From Mycobacterium sp. DL592 (GTDB taxonomy: Bacteria > Actinomycetota > Actinomycetes > Mycobacteriales > Mycobacteriaceae), in contig NZ_CP050192.1 of the NCBI RefSeq assembly GCF_011694515.1, forward strand, positions 1,189,063-1,253,062: 64,000 nt of DNA, in the 5' to 3' direction. Position 1 is the stretch's first letter, and each line of letters starts with the position of its first letter. Both the position numbers and the translations under genes were made by a program. Positions 36,454 to 45,225 of the stretch are shown here, piece after piece. A model generated the notes under the pieces. It ran no database searches. It saw only the letters and a list, made by a program, of their open reading frames with translations, and was not told where the DNA came from.

Positions 36454-37312
36454 GAGATGCTGGATGTGCGGCGTGACGCCAGGCCAACGGGTTCAGCGAC
36501 CGATAAGGGTCGTCAGCGCGGATCTTCAGCAGATCGGAAAGTACCGTCTCGAGCGCAGTCTGCGTCGTCTGCTTGACGGTCGCAACCCAGTCGTCGTCGG
36601 ACACGCCTGCCGGCTTGGCGGTGTCGACGGGCGCGCCGAAGCGTAGGTACATCCGTTGCGGGCGGGGGATGAGGGTGGGACCGATCCCGCGTATCAGCGG
36701 CATCGCCGTATCCACACGGCCGGTGAGCTTTTCGCTCGCTGCCAGACTCAGCCGACCCCATCTGCTGTCGCGAGAAAGCAAGCTGTGGTACATCTCGTCG
36801 CTGCCGACGAGACCCACGGGCACGATGGGATAGTCGCCGGCGATGGCCACCCGTGCGAAGCCGGAGCGCCCCCGCCAGTTGAAGGTGTTCTCCTCGCCCT
36901 TGAACTTGGCGATCTCACGCCCGCCGCCCGGGAACACCAGGATGGTCTGGTCCTGTCGCATCAACTCCAGCGCGTTCTCGGGTGAGCCGACGACGGCGCC
37001 GTAGGCGGCGGCCACGTCTCCGAACAGCCCGCGGATACTGCCTATGCCCCGTTCGGCCAGTGGGCGTACCTGGGTTCCGATGGCGCGGCGGACGAAATGC
37101 GAGATCAGAACCACCTCCATACCGCCCTGGGTGTGATTGCCCACCAGCAGGCAGCGACCGTCGTTCGGCAGGTTTTCAGTGCCTTCGACGTAGGGATTGA
37201 GGAGATCGACGGTGGGGCCGACGGCATCGCTGAGTGACCCGAGCGCCTGCCGGAGCGCTCGCACGCGCGGCGGCTGTTCGGTGATTCGCGTCGGACTGGT
37301 TGGGTTGGTCAT
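36446..37312 (-). CDS. LPLAT/DGAT2-like acyltransferase, paralogue 1
   Basis: A 288-residue lipid acyltransferase. The active-site motif is VGNHTQGGME (His-x5-Glu rather than the common His-x4-Asp). The DGAT2-type motif FPGGGREIAKFKGE and the segment RSGFARVAIAGDYPIVPVGLVG follow. It probably acylates a lyso- or diacylglycerol-type lipid or a glycolipid at the membrane. ATG 37312 overlaps the methyltransferase stop (ATGA). The gene at 38913 encodes a close paralogue on the other side of the TetR gene, with long shared blocks such as LMRGIGPTL-PRPQR. Confidence 0.85.
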   Translation of the reverse strand: MTNPTSPTRITEQPPRVRALRQALGSLSDAVGPTVDLLNPYVEGTENLPNDGRCLLVGNHTQGGMEVVLISHFVRRAIGTQVRPLAERGIGSIRGLFGDVAAAYGAVVGSPENALELMRQDQTILVFPGGGREIAKFKGEENTFNWRGRSGFARVAIAGDYPIVPVGLVGSDEMYHSLLSRDSRWGRLSLAASEKLTGRVDTAMPLIRGIGPTLIPRPQRMYLRFGAPVDTAKPAGVSDDDWVATVKQTTQTALETVLSDLLKIRADDPYRSLNPLAWRHAAHPASPE

Positions 37313-38124
37313 GATTCGCGCTTTCCGGCTCGTGAGTAGACGACGCCCACGGGTGGGGGAATGAAGCGCGGGCCTGGCGGTGGTGGAAGGAACTCGGTCT
37401 GCATATCCGGATCGGCGGCCTCGCCGAGCTCGACGAACGCGGAACGGGAGTACGCGCGCAGTCCGCTGATGAAGCCGTCGTGCATGACCGGCCACACCGA
37501 CGGGCGCGGCATGAGCGCCAGGGCCGCCGGCGCCATCACCAGTGAGGTGAGGATCATCTGCAGTGGTGAGCCGCGTTCCAGGTCGATGACCAGAAAGCGG
37601 TCTGCGACACGGGTGGCCTCGGCAATCGCCTGCCTGGCCGTGTCGGGCGGCAGGTGGTGGAAAGCAAGTGCGAACACCACCAGGTCGTAGGAGCCGTCCT
37701 CGGCGTCGATGGCGGTGGCGTCAACGACCTGGGTTCGTGCCCGTGGATGTGAGCCGAGGGGGCCGGCAGCGATGTTGCTCACCGACTTCGGGTCGACATC
37801 GCTGACGGTGACGGTCGCGGTGGGGTGGAGCTCCAGGATCTGCTCGGAGAGCCTGCCGTGACCTGCGCCGATCTCAAGGATCCGTGGGTTGGCGATATCG
37901 CCGATCACGTCCAGCGCCAGTCTGGCATGTTGCTCGTGTTGACCACTGCGGGCGCCGATGGCATCCAGGCCCGTGATGACGCGCTGTTTGAGCTCAGCTG
38001 GCACGTCATCGCGATCGGTGTACTCCAGGGCGTCGGTCTGCAGTCGTCGATCAAGCCAGCCGGCGTCGGTGCCGCCCCGCGGCATCGACGCCACCGCCGA
38101 GGGGAATCTGCGCGTGTCGGTCAT
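37309..38124 (-). CDS. Class I SAM-dependent methyltransferase
   Basis: A 271-residue methyltransferase. The SAM-binding glycine motif is ILEIGAGHGRL, the acidic end of strand 2 is VSDVDPKSV, and VVFALAFHHLP follows as motif IV. The C-terminal third is hydrophobic (LQMILTSLVMAPAALALMPRP) and Pro-rich at the end, which suggests a lipid-like substrate near a membrane. ATG 38124 has AGGAG upstream. It heads the minus-strand operon with the acyltransferase and diverges from the TetR gene, whose operator lies between them. Confidence 0.87.
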   Translation of the reverse strand: MTDTRRFPSAVASMPRGGTDAGWLDRRLQTDALEYTDRDDVPAELKQRVITGLDAIGARSGQHEQHARLALDVIGDIANPRILEIGAGHGRLSEQILELHPTATVTVSDVDPKSVSNIAAGPLGSHPRARTQVVDATAIDAEDGSYDLVVFALAFHHLPPDTARQAIAEATRVADRFLVIDLERGSPLQMILTSLVMAPAALALMPRPSVWPVMHDGFISGLRAYSRSAFVELGEAADPDMQTEFLPPPPGPRFIPPPVGVVYSRAGKRES

Positions 38125-38163
38125 GCTCACTCCTGATCTCCGTGAACTCTTCTTCACCAATCT

Positions 38164-38183
38164 AACGAACGAATCAGTTCGTT
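38164..38183. promoter_or_regulatory. TetR-type operator between divergent genes
   Basis: AACGAAC-GAATCA-GTTCGTT is a perfect inverted repeat with 7-base arms. It covers the -35 to spacer region of the TetR promoter and a possible -10 (TAGATT, 38159-38164) of the methyltransferase operon, so a bound repressor could block both directions. Confidence 0.7.
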
Positions 38184-38187
38184 TGGT

Positions 38188-38193
38188 TATGAT
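38188..38193 (+). promoter_or_regulatory. -10 hexamer of leaderless tetR promoter
   Basis: TATGAT is close to the ideal -10 and ends 6 bases before ATG 38200, which puts transcription start on the A of the start codon. No ribosome site is present. Confidence 0.65.
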
Positions 38194-38199
38194 TTCCCT

Positions 38200-38778
38200 A
38201 TGAGAACTGCCATCGAGCTGCGCGGCGAGATCCTGGCGGCCGCCCGCGCCGAGTTCGCGATGTACGGGTTGGCCGGCGCCCGGATCGATCGAATCGCCAG
38301 CGCCGCAAGTGCCAGCAAGGAGCGTCTCTATGCGCATTTCGGAGACAAGGAGTCGTTGTTTCGTCTGGTGGTGGCCACCGATGGGGCCGAGTTCTTCACC
38401 AAGGTGACCTTGCGATCGGACGCGGTTCCCGAATTCGCGGGTGAGATCTACGACCTTGCCCGCGAGCACCCCGAGCATTTGCGCATGATCACCTGGGCCC
38501 GGTTGGAGGGCGTATGGCTGGATGAGCCCAGTTCCAGCGGTTTCGACATTCCCGGACGTGAAGTGCGCGCAATCGAGGTCGCTCAGGCCGCTGGTCATGT
38601 GGATCCCCGTTGGGAGCCAATGGAATTGCTGGTCATCCTCTTCGGCATTGGCATGGCGTGGGCGCATGGGCCGCTGCAGGATGAAACACAGGACGACGCG
38701 GTCGTTGCGGCTCGCCGCGCTGCCGCCGTCGAGGCCGCCACCAGGATCGTCACACCCAGCGGCAGTGGGTCGACATAG
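38200..38778 (+). CDS. TetR-family repressor of the lipid-enzyme cluster
   Basis: A 192-residue TetR regulator. The helix-turn-helix is FAMYGLAGARIDRIASAASASKERLYAHFGDKESLF (about residues 20-55), with the family end YxHFxxKExLF. The ligand domain is unrelated to known ones by eye. It is divergent from the methyltransferase-acyltransferase operon, and a perfect palindrome lies between. It therefore most likely represses that operon and itself. The second acyltransferase gene follows downstream on the same strand after 134 bases. Confidence 0.9.
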   Translation: MRTAIELRGEILAAARAEFAMYGLAGARIDRIASAASASKERLYAHFGDKESLFRLVVATDGAEFFTKVTLRSDAVPEFAGEIYDLAREHPEHLRMITWARLEGVWLDEPSSSGFDIPGREVRAIEVAQAAGHVDPRWEPMELLVILFGIGMAWAHGPLQDETQDDAVVAARRAAAVEAATRIVTPSGSGST

Positions 38779-38912
38779 CAATAGCGCCGGGAAGCGTTGC
38801 CGGACTCCACAGTTCGCGACTGAGCTACACAGAGCTCACGCACAGTTTCATTCGGGAAGGTGGGTATACCTCCCGGATTCTGAACCAAACCCCATCGACG
38901 AAAGGTGACAAC

Positions 38913-39782
38913 GTGCCGGACAAGACCGAAGATTCAGTGGGCTCCTCAACGGCGGGCGGCCGAATCGAGCGGCTCGAGCGCTGGATACTCGAACTCGCCA
39001 GACGGTGGGAATATGTCCGGCCGATCTACAAGCCCTACGTGGAGGGGCTGGAGAACCTACCCGCCGACGGACGATTCCTGTTGGTGGGCAACCACACTGC
39101 CTTCGCATCGACAGAGATCCTGCTGGTTCCCTACGAGGTGTACCGACAGATCGGCCACAAGGTGCGCCCGCTGACGGACCGGCATTTCGGACGAATGAAG
39201 GGCCTGCAAGCCGATGTGCTCGAGGCCGCCGGCGCGATCATTGGCACGCCGGACGGGACTCGTGAGCTCATGCGCGCCAATGAGCCGATCCTGGTATTCC
39301 CCGGCGGCGCACGCGAAATCAGCAAGGGCAAGGACGAGCTGTACACCTTGTTGTGGGGTGACCGCGCGGGCTTCGCCCGGCTCGCCGTGGAAAACAACTA
39401 CCCGATCGTCACTGCCGCGGTAGTCGGTGGTGACGACGTCTACAAGATCCTCACCTCCAGGCACGGATGGTGGGGCCGGCTGAACAAGGCGGTGGCCGAG
39501 CTGACCGGCGCACGCCAGGATATGACCATCCAGTTGATGCGCGGAATCGGACCGACGCTGGTGCCCCGGCCGCAGCGCCTCTACGCGCGGTTCTCTCAGC
39601 CCATCGAGACGACGATGCCCGACGGGGCCTCAGAGGAGGATTGGGTGGCCAAGGTCCGGGACATGGCCAAGTCGTCTCTGGAGGCGGATCTGGCTGATTT
39701 GCAGAAGATTCGGAGCACCGACCCGTTCCGGCACCTTGCCCCATGGGCCTGGCCGTCGGCGGTCATGCCACCGGCCGGGTAG
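38913..39782 (+). CDS. LPLAT/DGAT2-like acyltransferase, paralogue 2
   Basis: A 289-residue paralogue of the acyltransferase at 36446. It has VGNHTAFASTE at the active site, one residue longer in the His-Glu spacing, then FPGGAREISKGKDE and GFARLAVENNYPIV. The C-terminal half is nearly collinear with the paralogue (MRGIGPTLVPRPQRLYARF). GTG 38913 has AAAGGTG at proper distance. It lies downstream of the TetR gene on the same strand but separated by 134 bases that contain GGTATACC and no clear terminator. Confidence 0.85.
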   Translation: MPDKTEDSVGSSTAGGRIERLERWILELARRWEYVRPIYKPYVEGLENLPADGRFLLVGNHTAFASTEILLVPYEVYRQIGHKVRPLTDRHFGRMKGLQADVLEAAGAIIGTPDGTRELMRANEPILVFPGGAREISKGKDELYTLLWGDRAGFARLAVENNYPIVTAAVVGGDDVYKILTSRHGWWGRLNKAVAELTGARQDMTIQLMRGIGPTLVPRPQRLYARFSQPIETTMPDGASEEDWVAKVRDMAKSSLEADLADLQKIRSTDPFRHLAPWAWPSAVMPPAG

Positions 39783-39795
39783 CCGGTCGGCGACT

Positions 39796-40383
39796 TCAGC
39801 CGTCGGCGTGGGTTTCGCTGGGGCACACCAGCGGAACGACGAAATCCTCGAGCATGGCGCACTCGTCGGCGGGGTCGTGGCCGGGGAAGATCAGCAGTGA
39901 GGTGAGCACCCGGACCAGCCAGCGGGCACGCCGATGGACGACGTCGGGATCGTCGGGCCCCAGCGAGAGCAGAAACGCCGAACTGAGCGCCTGGATGACC
40001 TCGGATTGCTCGGCCATCTCCGCGCCGATGGGCGAGTCGTTGGTGGCGAACCACGAAGACAGGGCCGGACTTTCACGGACCAGCCGCATCGAGGTGGTCA
40101 GGCCCGCCAGCAGCCGCTCTCGCGGGTCGACTATCCCGTCGATCAGCTCGCTGATCTGTTGGTAGAGCCGGTAGGCCTCGCGGTGCACGTAGGCGGTGTG
40201 CAGTGCCTCCCGGTTCTCGAAGTACCGGTACAGCGTCGCCCTGGAACATCCTGCGGCGCGGGCGATCTCGTTCATGCCGACTGCCGAGACGTCGGCTTCG
40301 GCGAACAGCTCGCCGGCAGCGTCGAGAATGCGGTCGGTGGCGACCTCGGCGCGACGGGAGGCCAGCCAGTCCCTGCCGGCCAT
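39796..40383 (-). CDS. TetR-family regulator (Rv1255c type)
   Basis: A 195-residue TetR protein with its helix-turn-helix in residues about 25-60 (VSAVGMNEIARAAGCSRATLYRYFENREAL). ATG 40383 overlaps the P450 stop (ATGA), so regulator and P450 are co-transcribed. In M. tuberculosis Rv1255c-Rv1256c have the same order. The likely operator is the inverted repeat in the P450 promoter at 41626-41645, which would allow self-control. The ligand is unknown. Confidence 0.88.
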   Translation of the reverse strand: MAGRDWLASRRAEVATDRILDAAGELFAEADVSAVGMNEIARAAGCSRATLYRYFENREALHTAYVHREAYRLYQQISELIDGIVDPRERLLAGLTTSMRLVRESPALSSWFATNDSPIGAEMAEQSEVIQALSSAFLLSLGPDDPDVVHRRARWLVRVLTSLLIFPGHDPADECAMLEDFVVPLVCPSETHADG

Positions 40384-41612
40384 CAGGGGGCCGCCCGGAA
40401 CGGGACCGACAGCGGGCGGCGCACGTAGCTGCCGCCGGCCCACACCACGCCGTCGGTGTCGATCTGGTAGTCCGGGCAGCGGGCCAGCAGTTCGGTCAGG
40501 GCCACACGGGCCTGCATGCGCGCGGCCGCCGCACCCAGGCAATGGTGAGCGCCGTGGCTGAACGTCAGGATGTTGCGCGGCCGGCGTTGCACGTCGAGTT
40601 CGCCTGCGTCGTCGCCGTATTGGCGCTCGTCGCGGTTGGCCGAGCCGTACAGCAGCAGCACCTTGCGGCCGGCGGCGATGGTCCTGCCGTGCAGTTCGAC
40701 GTCGCGGGTGAGCGTGCGGGCCAGGCCCTGCACCGGGGAGGTCAGTCGCAGGAACTCCTCGACGGCGTCGGCGATGAGGTCGGGGTGCTCGACGAGCAGC
40801 CGGCGCTGGTCGGGCCGTTGGTGCAGGAGCTGAACGGCGCCGCCGAGCAGCCCGGTGGTGGTGTCGTTGCCGCCGGTGACCATCGTGAAAGTGAAGGCCA
40901 GCACCGACAGGGTGCCGGCGATGTCGCCGTCGGCGCCCACGCCGGCGGCCACCAGATGCGAGACCGTGTCGTCGCCGGGATCGCGCCTGCGCCGGTCGAT
41001 CAGCTCGGTGAAGTAGCCCATCATCGAGCCGACGGCGTCGCCGACCGAGCCGAGCGTATCCAGTCCGGCGGCGTTGGCTGCCACGATGGCCTCGGTCCAG
41101 CCGTCGAACTGGTCGCGATCCTCTTCGGGAACGCCGAGGTAGTGCGCGACGACCATCGACGGCAGCGGTTTGAACAAGTCAGCGACGATGTCACCGCTGC
41201 CCGCCGCGCGCAGCCGCTCGATGCGGTCGACGACGAACTGCCGCACCGCGGGTTCGACGGCCTCTACCTGCCGGGGGGTGAACCCGCGCGACACCAGCTT
41301 GCGGAACTCGGTGTGCACCGGGGGGTCCTGCATCACCATCGGCGGATTATCTTGCAGTCCAATCAGTTCCAGTTCACCGTAGGTGACGGTGAGGCCCTGT
41401 GCCGAGGAGAAGGTCTGGTGGTCGCGGGCCGCCGCCCAGACGTCGTCGTGGCGGGAGAGCACCCAGTAGTCCTGGCCCGGGTTGTGGCCGGCGACGTGGT
41501 GCACCGGGTCGTGGTCACGCAGGGCGCGGTACATGGGCCACGGGTCGGCCCAGGTCTGGGCGGTGGCCAGTGCGAAGCGCGCATCCGCCTCGTGAGACAC
41601 AACAGCGGTCAT
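40383..41612 (-). CDS. cyp130: Cytochrome P450 of the CYP130 type
   Basis: A 409-residue soluble monooxygenase. The haem ligand Cys is in FSHGAHHCLGAAAAR, the ExxR pair in EEFLRL, and the oxygen-activating I-helix reads TGGNDTT with Gly in place of Ala. No ferredoxin or reductase gene is adjacent. The gene order P450-TetR matches Rv1256c-Rv1255c. M. tuberculosis CYP130 can N-demethylate dextromethorphan-like compounds, but its natural substrate is unknown. ATG 41612 lies exactly at the predicted transcription start. Confidence 0.9.
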   Translation of the reverse strand: MTAVVSHEADARFALATAQTWADPWPMYRALRDHDPVHHVAGHNPGQDYWVLSRHDDVWAAARDHQTFSSAQGLTVTYGELELIGLQDNPPMVMQDPPVHTEFRKLVSRGFTPRQVEAVEPAVRQFVVDRIERLRAAGSGDIVADLFKPLPSMVVAHYLGVPEEDRDQFDGWTEAIVAANAAGLDTLGSVGDAVGSMMGYFTELIDRRRRDPGDDTVSHLVAAGVGADGDIAGTLSVLAFTFTMVTGGNDTTTGLLGGAVQLLHQRPDQRRLLVEHPDLIADAVEEFLRLTSPVQGLARTLTRDVELHGRTIAAGRKVLLLYGSANRDERQYGDDAGELDVQRRPRNILTFSHGAHHCLGAAAARMQARVALTELLARCPDYQIDTDGVVWAGGSYVRRPLSVPFRAAP

Positions 41613-41618
41613 GTCTTA

Positions 41619-41647
41619 TGATTACGACACCTCGCACGGTGTGTCAA
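41619..41647 (-). promoter_or_regulatory. Leaderless P450 promoter with embedded operator
   Basis: On the minus strand TTGACA (41642-41647) is 17 bases from TAATCA (41619-41624), and transcription would start on the P450 ATG. GACAC-N10-GTGTC (41626-41645) fills the spacer and is the likely site of the TetR regulator in the same operon. Confidence 0.6.
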
Positions 41648-41661
41648 GGCTGGTCGGGTCG

Positions 41662-41717
41662 CGACAGTAACGCCACGGCGGGAATTCGGCCCGATATCCG
41701 CCGTGGCGTTACTGTCG
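41662..41717. repeat. Intergenic palindrome, family member 2 (20-bp arms, 16-nt loop)
   Basis: Arm CGACAGTAACGCCACGGCGG (41662-41681) pairs perfectly with 41698-41717 around a 16-base loop. Compared with the member at 23329, arm bases 11 and 12 are GC instead of CT and the other arm changes to match. It ends 13 bases before the stop of the second FAD oxidase gene. Confidence 0.85.
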
Positions 41718-41730
41718 GCGCACGAGATGT

Positions 41731-43095
41731 TTAGACCACCGCACCCGGGTTCAGGATGTTCTGCGGGTCCAGGGCGGCCTTGATCCGGCGGTTCAGCTCC
41801 ATCGCCTCGGGGCCGAGTTGTCCTGCCAGCCAAGGCTTTTTCAGCCGCCCCACCCCGTGCTCACCGGTGATGGTGCCGCCCAGTGACACCGCGAGGTCCA
41901 TGATCTCGCCGAAGGCGAGGTGTGCACGCTGGGTCATCGCCGCGTCGCTGGGGTTGTAGACGATCAGCGGGTGGGTGTTGCCGTCACCGGCATGGGCGAT
42001 CACCGAGATCGTCAGGTCACGATCGGCCGCGATCTTGGCCACCCCGCTGACCAGTTCGGCCAGTGCGGGCAACGGTACGCCGACATCCTCGAGCAGCAGC
42101 GGCCCCTTGGCCTCCACCGCGGGAATGGCGAAGCGGCGGGCGGCAACGAACGCCTCACCCTCGGCCGGGTCGGACGTCGAAAAGCATTCGGTGGCACCGG
42201 CTTCGGTGAACACCCGGGCCATGTACTCGGCGTCCTCGGCGCCGGCGGGGCCGCGGTCGTCGGAGGCGGCCACCATCATCGCCGCGGCCGTGCGGTCCAA
42301 GCCCATGCGCAGTTTGTCCTCGACAGCGTTGATGGCCACCGAGTCCATGAACTCCAGCATCGAGGGCCTGATTTTGCCGGTGATCGTCACGACGGCGTCG
42401 GCGGCGGCCTCCACCGAGTCGAACGTCGCCACCACGGTGCACGCCGGGTGCTGCGGGGGCAGCAGCCGCAAGGTGACCTCGGTGACCACACCCAAAGTGC
42501 CCTCGCTGCCGACGAACAACTTGGTCAGCGACAGCCCCGCGACGTCCTTGAGTCTCGGGCCGCCCAGGCGCACGGCGGTGCCGTCGGCCAGCACCACCTG
42601 CATGCCCAGCACGTAATCGGTTGTGACGCCGTACTTTACGCAGCACAGGCCGCCAGCGTTGGTGGCGATGTTGCCGCCGATGCTGCAGATCTCATACGAC
42701 GACGGGTCCGGCGGGTACCACAGCCCGTGCTCGGCGACGGCCTTCTTCACCTCGCCGTTGAGCAGGCCGGGCTGCACCACCGCCGTACGGGTGATCGGGT
42801 CGACGGTGATGTCGCGCATCTTCTCCGTCGACAGCACGATGCCGCCGTCGAGCGCGGTGGCGCCACCGGAGAGTCCGGTGCCTGCCCCACGCGGCACCAC
42901 GGCGATCCGGTGGGCGCTGGCCCAGCGCAGCACCGTCTGCACTTCCTCGGTGCGAGTAGGGCGCACCACGGCCAGCGGCGTCCCGGCGGACGGGTCCGCG
43001 GCGCGGTCGTGGCGGTAGGAGGCCAGGATGTCGGGGTCGGTGACGACCACGCCGTCGGGGAGTTCGGCGGCCAGATCCGCCAGTGGGCTAGCCAT
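41731..43095 (-). CDS. FAD-linked oxidase of the glycolate oxidase GlcD type (Rv1257c type)
   Basis: A 454-residue VAO-family flavoprotein, paralogue of the one at 23389. It shows VVPRGAGTGLSGGA in the FAD site, SIGGNIATNAGGLCCVKYG, and the cap-domain histidines VIAHAGDGNTHP and ITGEHGVG. It would oxidise a D-2-hydroxy acid. ATG 43095 shares a base with the tap stop (ATGA overlap), so it is in one operon with the efflux pump, the order I recall for Rv1258c-Rv1257c. No GlcE or GlcF subunit genes are adjacent. Confidence 0.9.
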   Translation of the reverse strand: MASPLADLAAELPDGVVVTDPDILASYRHDRAADPSAGTPLAVVRPTRTEEVQTVLRWASAHRIAVVPRGAGTGLSGGATALDGGIVLSTEKMRDITVDPITRTAVVQPGLLNGEVKKAVAEHGLWYPPDPSSYEICSIGGNIATNAGGLCCVKYGVTTDYVLGMQVVLADGTAVRLGGPRLKDVAGLSLTKLFVGSEGTLGVVTEVTLRLLPPQHPACTVVATFDSVEAAADAVVTITGKIRPSMLEFMDSVAINAVEDKLRMGLDRTAAAMMVAASDDRGPAGAEDAEYMARVFTEAGATECFSTSDPAEGEAFVAARRFAIPAVEAKGPLLLEDVGVPLPALAELVSGVAKIAADRDLTISVIAHAGDGNTHPLIVYNPSDAAMTQRAHLAFGEIMDLAVSLGGTITGEHGVGRLKKPWLAGQLGPEAMELNRRIKAALDPQNILNPGAVV

Positions 43096-44333
43096 CAGGC
43101 CATCCTAGGTTCGTCCGGCTTGGCGTCGAGTTCGCGCAGCGCAGGCACCCACGGGCAGGTCAGTCCGATCAGGAGGATCGGCACCGCCAGCACCAGGAAC
43201 GTGACCTTGAGGCCGAATGCGTCGACCAGTGGGCCCGCGAGCATGAAGCCCAGCGGCCCGGCCGCATAGGCCATCGACGTCATCACCCCGACCACCCGCC
43301 CGCGCATGTTCGGCGGTGTCCGCGTCTGCATCACCGAGTTGTAGATCGGCCCGATCGGCCCGTACACCAGACCGGTCAGCGCCGCGAAGGACAGGATCAC
43401 CGGCAGCGGCGGCAGGAACGCGATCACCAGGACCGCCACCCCGAACGTCAGCACCGCGATCAGGACTGTGGTGCGCTTGCTGGCCACCCGGGACAGCACC
43501 GTCCAACTCAGCGCGCCGATCAGACCGCCGATGGACAGCGCCATCAGCACCCAGCCCAGCTGCGCCGGCTCGTTGCGGTCGGTGAAGTACTTGGGGAACA
43601 GCACGCTTTCCATCGGCAGGTACATCCCGGTGACGGCCAGGTCGATGAGGCCCAGGGTGCGCAGCACCCGGTTGTGCCACACGAACTTCAGCCCTTCGAC
43701 CATGCCGGACACCACCCCGTCGGGCCGCTTCTCGCGGGCGGGCCGGCCCGCTCCCTCGAGGCGAAGCACGGCCATCGCCAGGATCGACAACCCGAACGCC
43801 GCGGCGGTGACCCACATCGTGTCGACCCCGCCCAGGGTGGCGATCAGCAGACCGCCGACACCCGGTCCGGTGATATAGGCCAGGTTGAACACCGCCTCGT
43901 AGACGCTGTTGGTGTGGTCCAGCGTCCACCCGGCGCGCTCGGCGGCCTCGGGCAGCATCGACTGCCGCGCCGTCATTCCGGCCGGGTCGAAAAGTGAGCC
44001 CAGCGCGGCCAGCCCGGCGAGCACGACCGTGGTCAGCGACCCGATCCCCAGCGTCATCGCCAGCACCGGGATGGCGGCGACCGACGCCGCCGAAAGGGCA
44101 TCGGAGAGCATCGCGACCCGGCGCCGGCCCAGGAAGTCGACGGCGGTCCCGGCGATCAGGGTGGCGACCAGCAGCGGCAGGGTCGCGGCCCCGGCGACGA
44201 TCGAGGCGTCGACCGCGCTGCCGGTTCGCTGCAGCACCAGCCACGGGAACGCCACCATCGAGATGCCGTTGGCGCCTGCGGCCAGAAAGGCCGAGGACAG
44301 GATCAGAAGCGCGGGGATGCGCTTGGTGCTCAC
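43095..44333 (-). CDS. tap: Tap-like multidrug efflux MFS transporter (Rv1258c type)
   Basis: A 412-residue MFS pump of the Tap group, which exports tetracyclines and aminoglycosides in mycobacteria. Twelve hydrophobic helices, the loop motif [11 protein letters not shown] after helix 2 and NMRGRVVGV between helices 8 and 9 are visible. GTG 44333 is used; no strong ribosome site is seen. It diverges from udgB with 30 bases between the starts, too little room for a long regulatory leader. In M. tuberculosis Rv1258c belongs to the WhiB7 regulon; I could not see a clear WhiB7 site here. Confidence 0.88.
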   Translation of the reverse strand: MSTKRIPALLILSSAFLAAGANGISMVAFPWLVLQRTGSAVDASIVAGAATLPLLVATLIAGTAVDFLGRRRVAMLSDALSAASVAAIPVLAMTLGIGSLTTVVLAGLAALGSLFDPAGMTARQSMLPEAAERAGWTLDHTNSVYEAVFNLAYITGPGVGGLLIATLGGVDTMWVTAAAFGLSILAMAVLRLEGAGRPAREKRPDGVVSGMVEGLKFVWHNRVLRTLGLIDLAVTGMYLPMESVLFPKYFTDRNEPAQLGWVLMALSIGGLIGALSWTVLSRVASKRTTVLIAVLTFGVAVLVIAFLPPLPVILSFAALTGLVYGPIGPIYNSVMQTRTPPNMRGRVVGVMTSMAYAAGPLGFMLAGPLVDAFGLKVTFLVLAVPILLIGLTCPWVPALRELDAKPDEPRMA

Positions 44334-44363
44334 CGGCGAAGCTTAAGCGGGCACAGTAGACGG

Positions 44364-45218
44364 GTGACCGCGCACGCTCATCCCCGAACCGGAGTGCCGT
44401 TCGAGTCCCCCGTTCCGCCCGGGTCGGGCTGGCCCGGGGACCCGGCGGTCCCCGAGACGCCGGTCGCGACGACTCCTCGTCGGGTGGCCGCCCTGGCCGC
44501 GAAGGTGGGTGACGTCGGCGAGCTCGACGCGCTGGTCAGCGTGTGCCGGGCCTGCCCGCGCCTGGTGGCCTGGCGCGAGGAGGTGGCGGTGACGAAGCGC
44601 CGCTCCTTCGCCCTCGAGCCGTACTGGGGTCGGCCGATCACCGGCTGGGGGTCGACGACGCCGCGGATCGTGGTGCTGGGCCTGGCGCCGGCGGCCCATG
44701 GCGGCAACCGCACCGGCCGGGTGTTCACCGGCGACCGCTCGGGCGATCAGCTGTTCGCCGCGTTGCACCGGGCGGAGCTGGTGAACTCGCCGATCAGTGT
44801 CGACGCCGCAGACGGCTTGGGCACCAAGGACATTCGTGTGCTGGCCGCGGTGCGCTGCGCGCCGCCGGGGAATGCGCCCAGCCCGCAGGAACGCACCACG
44901 TGCCAGCCGTGGCTGGACGCCGAGTGGCGACTGGTCGCGCCGTCGGTCCGTGTCGTGGTGGCTCTCGGTGGGTTCGCGTGGCAGGCGGCGCTGCGACTGC
45001 TGGCCGACGACCTGCCCGGCGCGGCCAAGCCGAAGTTCGGCCACGGCGCAGTTGCGGAGCTGTCGTCGGGCCTGCAGCTGATCGGGTGCTATCACCCCAG
45101 CCAGCAGAACATGTTCACCGGTCGGCTCACACCGGCGATGCTCGACGACGTGCTCACCGACGCCCGCCACAGAGCGGGTCTGGCCGGCGGGGAAGCACCT
45201 CGCCAACCGAGGTGTTGA
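44364..45218 (+). CDS. udgB: Type 5 uracil-DNA glycosylase
   Basis: A 284-residue DNA repair enzyme that removes uracil, and in this family also hypoxanthine and ethenocytosine, from DNA. Motif [19 protein letters not shown] near residue 110 is typical of family 5 (no Asp/Asn as catalytic water activator), and the second motif is CYHPSQQN near the C-terminus. Cysteines in VCRACP, RCAPPGN and TTCQPW match an iron-sulfur cluster. GTG 44364 is divergent from tap. It corresponds to Rv1259. A perfect small hairpin covers the 3' end. Confidence 0.93.
   Translation: MTAHAHPRTGVPFESPVPPGSGWPGDPAVPETPVATTPRRVAALAAKVGDVGELDALVSVCRACPRLVAWREEVAVTKRRSFALEPYWGRPITGWGSTTPRIVVLGLAPAAHGGNRTGRVFTGDRSGDQLFAALHRAELVNSPISVDAADGLGTKDIRVLAAVRCAPPGNAPSPQERTTCQPWLDAEWRLVAPSVRVVVALGGFAWQAALRLLADDLPGAAKPKFGHGAVAELSSGLQLIGCYHPSQQNMFTGRLTPAMLDDVLTDARHRAGLAGGEAPRQPRC
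45196..45214 (+). other. Perfect 7-bp hairpin at the udgB/LLM junction
   Basis: CACCTCG-CCAAC-CGAGGTG overlaps the last udgB codons and ends 11 bases before the next ATG. It could limit translation or mark RNA processing between the two genes. Confidence 0.35.
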
Positions 45219-45225
45219 GGTAACT

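Noticed and set aside
38845..38867. SigF-like promoter GTTT ... GGGTAT upstream of the second acyltransferase
   Set aside because: The spacer is 13 bases, shorter than the 15-17 of known SigF promoters.
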